DNA from: Serripes groenlandicus
Lineage: Eukaryota; Mollusca; Bivalvia; Cardiida; Cardiidae
Length of the DNA: 64,000 nucleotides
Assembly: GCA_031761405.1 (NCBI GenBank)
Contig: JASEVX010000013.1
Span: 44,224,704 to 44,288,703 of the forward strand
Reading direction: 5' to 3'
Below the pieces are notes generated by a model. The model was not told where the DNA came from, searched no databases, and was given only the letters and a program-made list of their open reading frames with translations. Positions 58,481 to 64,000 of the stretch are shown here, in pieces (positions within the stretch are counted from its first letter, which is position 1; the number at the start of each line of letters is the position of its first letter). A program made the translations under genes and the position numbers.

Positions 58481-60214
58481 CAGCACATCGGTTCTGTCTG
58501 ATCCGACTTTGCGGCGCTCTGCGAAAACCCACCAATAGGCGTTTACAGCCAGTATACACTAAGATCATCCAGCACATCCGCTCAGTCTGATCCGACTTCG
58601 CGGCGCTCCAAAAAAATAATAGGCAATTACTGAGAGTATATAACTAGATCAGCCGTGACCGTGACCTGTTTGCCAATTAGTGATCGAAGGTTTCAAGCAA
58701 CTACTGTAAAGCAGTGTCTATTTAAATAACGATCCATAGTTACACAGTCTGTATCCCACAAGTTAAATACTGGCCTTAGCTACGTGCGGCTCTCTGCGAA
58801 AACCCATTTACTGCCATTATGGACCAATATCAGTAAGCACATCCGTTCAGTGTGATCAGACCGTGCGGCGCTCTTCGATAACCGACCAATAGGCAATTAC
58901 TGCTAGTTTTGAATCGGGTTAGCAAGCAAATCCGTTCAGTCTGATCTAACCGTGCGGCGTTATCCGAATACCAACCAATATACATTTACTGACAGTATAG
59001 AACCAGATTAGCCGTGACCGTATACATTAACTGACAGTATAGAACCAGATTAGCAAGCACATCCGTGCGGCCATGTGCGAAAACCAACAAATAGGCATTT
59101 GCTGTCAGAATATATCAAGTCTGATCTGACCGTGTGGTGCTCTTCCAAAACCAACAAATAGGCATTTGCTGTCAGAATATATCAAGTCTGATCCGACAGT
59201 GAAGCGCTCTGCGAAAACCAACCAATAGGCATTTACTGACAATATAGACTGAGATCAGCTATTGCATATTTATAGTCTTATCCGACAGTGAAGCGCTCTT
59301 CCAAAACCAACCAGTCGGCATTTACTGACAATATAGACCGAGATCAGCTAGCGCATATTTATAGACTGATCCGATATTGATGAGTTCTGCGAAAACAAAC
59401 CAATATACATTTACTGCCAGTATAGACTAGATCAGGCAGCACAAAACCAACCAAAAGGCATTAAGGGACAGTATTGAACCAGATCAGCCAGCACTTCCGT
59501 CTAATCCAACTGTGTGGAACTCTGCGAAAAACAACCAATAAGCATTTACTGTCAGTATAGAACCAGATCAGCCAGTATATCTGTTCTGTCTGATCTGATC
59601 GTGAGGCGCTGTCCGAAAATATTTGTTGCCAGTATAGACACAGATCAGTCAGTACAGCTGTTTAGTCGGATATGACCGCGGGGCGCTCTGCGAAAATATT
59701 TGCTGTAAGTGAATACCCAGATCAGCCAGCAAATATGTTTAATCGAATTTAACCGTTCGACGCTCTGCGAAAATACTCCAATATGTACGTACTGCCAGTA
59801 TAGAACCAGATCAGCCTGCACATCCGATCCAGTTTATTCGACCATGCGGCGCTCTGCGAAAACCAACTAAAACACATTTACTGTCAGTATAGATCCTGAG
59901 CAGGCAGTACATCCGTTCAGTCTGATCTTACCGGCATTCTGCTTAAAACAATCAATAGGCATTTACCTCCAGTATATAACCATACCAGCCAGCATATACC
60001 CAAATCAGCCAGCACACCCGTTCAGTCTGATCCCACCATGTGACACACTGCGAATACCAACTAATTTACATTTACTGTCATTATAGACCCAGGTCAGGCA
60101 GCAAGTCCATTCATTATGATCCGACCGCGCGGGGATCTACAAAAAACAACTAATAGGCATTTATTGCCAGTATAGACCCAGATCATCAAGCACATCTGTT
60201 CAGGCTGATCTTGA

Positions 60215-60450
60215 GGGCTGTCAGTGTAGAGGTTTTGAATGAAAACCCAAGCTTGGACAACATTCTTTCCGACGCTTGAAACAACAATGCGACACACGTC
60301 GTTCGTCTTACACAAATGGGATAACAGTGTATTTAGAAAAGCACCAATTTGCGTGACAAGGCTGTTGTATGGATGGCTAGTATGAGAAAGCCAAACAAAC
60401 ACATGGGAATGTCATGGTCGATGTGATATGATTTATTTCTATTGTCATCA
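60215..60450 (+). mobile_element. SINE family 1, copy B, 5'-truncated
   Basis: Starts at GGGCTGTCAGTGTAGAGG, in the middle of the head, because the preceding part was removed with the copy-A-only stretch. The body matches 39699-39900 closely. Box A is absent, so it cannot be transcribed from its own promoter. Confidence 0.75.
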
Positions 60451-61187
60451 AATTAAAGGGACATTAATTTGCCGTTCTCGCGAAATAAAGCTTAATCGTA
60501 ATGTACTCCCTTTGAAACAGAAATAGAACAAACATGTGATTTATGATCAACGCCGCTTTCAAAAGCGATTAGTTATATCTCGATATAAACCACTCTTTCT
60601 TTATCTGTGGATGATGGATCTGTTCTATGCTTTGTAATATGCAATATTCTATGAGCGCAGCGAGCGGGGAACCAACCGCCAAGAACGGTCCCAAATGCTG
60701 GAATCTTAGGCATTTCCGTAATTCAGACGCATTTAGAGACCTCTGCAATTTCTTCTTCTGTCACACTATTATCAGCTCTATTCAGTTATCATACAATTAT
60801 TTATAGATTTTCCATATATTAACCAAGATCTTTTCACATTCATTTTCTACAGATGTGTTGCATATTTGCGTTACAAAACGATGAGTGACTCCTTTTGCAG
60901 AGTCGTCCAAAGTCGTCTGCATCATGCAAACAGTTACAGAAAATACCGATCGTCGATTTCAGAAATCTGTGGGTCAATTTCAATGACTATTTCGTTGTTT
61001 CTGTATTATATATTCAAGCGACTGTGGTCAGTATTAATCCTCTATGCCATTCCAGATAGTAGACTGAGATCCTAGTTTTAGAACGTGCTCAACCCTTTAT
61101 TAACATTCGTGTTATTTATAGGGAATATTATGTTGCAGTAGCAATACAGGTTTTATTATTGTACTACGAAGGCTGTGGACATTTGAC
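60451..61187. other. Shared non-coding segment
   Basis: Counterpart of 39901-40655, with AGTCGTCC extra near 60902, a short tandem duplication of the AAAGTCGTCTGC region. The 69-codon frame 60866-61075 is not open in the same way in copy A. Confidence 0.5.
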
Positions 61188-61238
61188 ATGTTGCGAGACC
61201 GAAGGTCGAGAGGAGTGTATCGCTCCTGCAACATCATT
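61188..61238. other. Imperfect palindrome / hairpin, copy B
   Basis: Same as 40657-40708, starting ATGTTGCGAGACCGAAGG and ending CTCCTGCAACAT. The sequence appears unchanged between copies. Confidence 0.6.
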
Positions 61239-61769
61239 TTCTTTTATTATATACCATGTAAAGAAAACACACATTTCTCTAGTCTAAACATGCAATAAAC
61301 CTACATTACACATAACATATAAATTTATAATTTGCATGTTAACCACACCCAACTTCTGCATATTGAATGACGTAAAATCATATTTCAACGACGTCACATA
61401 AACGAATGACGTACTATTTCCATATTTTGTACCGTATTTCAGCAGTCAACCACGGAATTTTAATCCGTCGTGTTGGAATTATGCATAACAATTTGCATGT
61501 ATTTGAACCGTATAATGTGCAGGTATATAATAAAAAGGATGACACATGTAATTAAAAGAAAATATTAAAGCGTCCATCGTCAATAATTATCCTTTTTATT
61601 AGTCCAGACATTCGTTGTTAAAGTCACTATTTTAGAATGTGCTAAACCTTTACATACTTGTGGATTACTCATATCATTTCACGGAGTTATTCTGCCAGCG
61701 TTAAAAAATGTATCCGGGTAAATTATTAGTTTAAACTTATTTTACATCTTTTCGAAAAACATGCTTTAA
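61239..61769. other. Shared non-coding segment
   Basis: Counterpart of 40709-41249. No gene. Confidence 0.5.
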
Positions 61770-62660
61770 ACTTATATTAATCACGCTCTATGATTTGCTA
61801 CTGTAGACTTTAAGAGTACTAGCGCCGTTTGTGTTAAAAATCTCAAAGCCAATGATGCTATTGCTTTGAAACTTCACACACTTATTGGACATCATCAGAT
61901 GACCTTGAATTATCCCTCTTTTTGGACTTAGAAATGTTGGTTAAAGTTTTGTATACAAGGACTTTTCTCACAAACCACAGACGCTGTTGCTTTAAATCTT
62001 CACACACTTTTTGGACATCATCAAATGACCTTGCAGGACAAGTCCCGAAACTCTTTATCAGATTTTGACACAATTATGGCCCTTCTTTGACTTATAAATT
62101 CTGGTTAAAATTGTGCATGCAACTACATTAAGAGTCCATATCTCTGTATTTAATTGATGCATTGCATTGACACATTATACAACCCTTTGCATACAAGGTA
62201 CTTTCATGGATATATCTCAGTAACCACTATTTATATTGACTTGAACATTTATTCATGTCGTCAGGGTTGTCAAACAGTCAAGTTAGATAACTTTTGTATA
62301 AATTTAGTACAAATTATGGCCCTTGTTTTACTTTGAAAATTAGGTTAAAGTTTTGCATGCATGGTACTATCATGCACATATCTCAGTAACCACTCAGGGA
62401 TTCATTCCAAACTTGAATATAGTCTTTAAAGGTATCAAACAATCAGGTTAGGTAACTCCTCACTGAATTTATTATAAATTATGGACCTTTTTTAAGTTTG
62501 GGTTAAAGTTTTGCATGCAAGGCCTTTTCTCACAAGCAGTAGATCCTATTCAAACAAGACTTATTCAACTTGATTTATAGTTCTATACTATCAAGCTACT
62601 TTCTCAGTAACAACTGTTGTCTATAGTATCAAATGGCCAATTAGTAGAGCATGCTATCAT
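61770..62660 (+). mobile_element. Old GTCGAGC-terminated repeat, copy B
   Basis: Collinear with 41250-42140. The terminal motif is changed to TTAGTAGAGCATGCTATC. The frames 61882-62073 - and 62154-62336 + are chance. Confidence 0.65.
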
Positions 62661-63075
62661 CAATATAAGTCCAGTAAGTAGATTGTGACGAGACTGGGGT
62701 AAAGTCAAAATTCGGGAATGAAATTAGACCTTCACGTTATTGAAAGGTATCGAATGATGCAATTTAAAAGAATAGTTATATTGCAGTGTGAATATTCCAT
62801 CGTTAGTTTTAACTAATTTATTTTACATCGATTGCGAAACAAGCTTTAAGATAGTATTAATCATTAGTTATATTACATTGTGAATATTCCATCGTTCACA
62901 GCCAGTAATAACCCCCAATGTCAGTCAATATGGTAGATTGATATCAGTATTGGGTAAAGTCAAAATTTGGTAACGTGAACATGAAACGTGCGTTAAATCT
63001 AAAATTAAGGAAATTGAGTTTAATTTGTTCTATTGATTGTTGTTTTCGTAAAGTAACCAAACGTACCGAAAAATC
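62661..63075. other. Segment retained only in copy B
   Basis: Contains two units related to the 54-bp repeat at 4775 (GTAGATTGATATCAGTATTG and GGGTAAAGTCAAAATT). Part of it (62975-63070) also matches 14145-14250, so its absence from copy A is best read as a deletion there. Confidence 0.55.
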
Positions 63076-64000
63076 AATAAAGTAGAAAAATAAGTGTTCC
63101 ACAAACAACACGTCTCCAGCAGACGACTTTTATGTGAAAGTATAGAAACTGTCTATAATTAAAAGTATGAGGCTCAACATATTATGGCAAAGGGATAATT
63201 TGTTAAATACGAGAACTTTCTCCGTTCGCTTGGAAGAATCCCAAATGTAGAACCTGCTCATCACAATCGTTAAATTAAACGCGTTCGCTATTTAACATGT
63301 GTACACATACATAGCCTATATACACTCAAATATTCATATTAATTGCAACTCAGCTAGAGACACACGAATATTTAAAGAGAAATTTTGGGGGGTTTTATCA
63401 CATGTATTCGCAGGTATATTACATGTAAGTGTTATTATAATGCATAAATATAACACTATTTAGCAGGGAGACAAAACGTTTAATTATATTTTTGTTGAGG
63501 CATTGTGGCCGATTATCTACACGGATTTAAGAGATATATTTAAACGATTATATGTCCTACTTTTTCTCAAAATGAAAGATATTGTTTAATACAGGTAACG
63601 AGACTAGGCTTATATTTATCGAGTACATCACACACCTATTTATTTATCTCATGGATGAAGTTAGTGTTATTGGACCGATTGAATTGTGGAAGTAGAAGAT
63701 ATAGCAAGGATACGAAATGTTTAACTAAATCTTTCTTTAGGCATTGTGATCAAATAACCTCACAGAATAACTGTTTTACTGGTATGTTTGAGTGATTATA
63801 TAAAAATTGTTTTTATCAAAATGAAAGATAATGTTTGATATAGTTAATAAAGTCAAAGACAGTTTAACCGAGTCCTTAATTATAAACCACGGCGAATCGC
63901 TTCATGTCGATACAGGAATACACTTATTCTTTTTAATGTGCTATGTATACGACTGACCTAGGTTTTGTAACTTATATTTATTTACGTATATAGATGTACA
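63076..64000 (+). repeat. Right-end segment with relatives at 14, 42-44, 21.6 and 47.3 kb
   Basis: 63076-63235 matches 42150-42300, 63240-63300 matches 43470-43540, 63345-63600 resembles 21640-21830 and 47270-47480, and 63640-63960 matches 43555-43910. Blocks found apart in copy A are brought together here, as at a duplication junction. No gene is supported before the window ends. Confidence 0.6.

Larger units (their letters stand above)
56935..60214. repeat. ~89-bp repeat array, copy B
   Basis: The same unit as 34430-38455 and collinear over most of its length, including the non-repeat island at 57245-58480. It has fewer units than copy A around 58600-59400, showing unequal loss or gain since duplication. 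Confidence 0.9.
46810..64000 (+). repeat. Segmental duplication, copy B
   Basis: Direct-orientation partner of 21240-43910, running off the window. It has a shorter satellite (47724-49795 and 51229-51640), a different set of insertions (49796-51228), a more heterogeneous 60-bp array, an eight-copy 54-bp repeat and a truncated sense SINE. The offset at the gene is 22021 bp. Confidence 0.9.

Overview
This is an AT-rich eukaryotic window with the texture of a bivalve mollusc genome. The evidence is intronless B-box/NHL (TRIM-like) genes, tRNA-derived SINEs, Tc1 and hAT-type miniature elements, a decayed non-LTR retrotransposon, and very large minisatellite arrays. Several motifs are ones I associate with bivalve repeats: a GGGCCATCATGGCCC-type terminal hairpin, a GCTCGACTATT-ended element, and a tandem CTAGGTCAC/GGTCAGAATGTTTGTCTTG repeat. 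I cannot name the species. Nothing looks prokaryotic, and there is no CRISPR, operon or phage signal.

Layout. 1-21 kb is gene-poor and packed with mobile-element remains: TTAA-flanked MITEs, at least two tRNA-SINE families, minisatellites with 54, 22, ~42, 57 and 67-bp periods, a degraded endonuclease/reverse-transcriptase retroelement on the minus strand (9.2-12.15 kb), an internally deleted Tc1 element with intact 27-bp TIRs (15.88-16.76 kb) and a 356-bp hAT-like MITE (17.65-18.01 kb). 21.2-43.9 kb and 46.8-64 kb are two direct copies of one large segment, with anchors about 22 kb apart. Each copy has, in order, a unique-looking left flank, a G-poor CAT/CAC satellite, one intact single-exon B-box/coiled-coil/NHL gene (29798-31510 and 51819-53489, both +), a 60-bp minisatellite, an antisense SINE, an ~89-bp repeat array, a sense SINE, a hairpin and an old dispersed repeat. 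Further relatives of parts of this unit occur at 14.1-14.9 kb and 63.3-64 kb, so the locus has duplicated more than once.

The only two genes I support as intact are the B-box/NHL paralogues. They lack a RING finger, so ubiquitin-ligase activity cannot be assumed. In my count the B-box/coiled-coil half is about 88% identical between copies and the propeller half about 79%, as expected if the ligand-facing propeller diversifies faster or is less constrained. The copies also differ in promoter-proximal DNA, because a tandem-repeat mobile element abuts copy A 77 bp before its ATG, and in 3' poly(A) signals. All other long open frames lie inside repeats whose period is a multiple of three, or are transposon relics. 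I found no new multi-gene system. The most informative material is the duplicated TRIM-like locus and the fine structure of its repeats.
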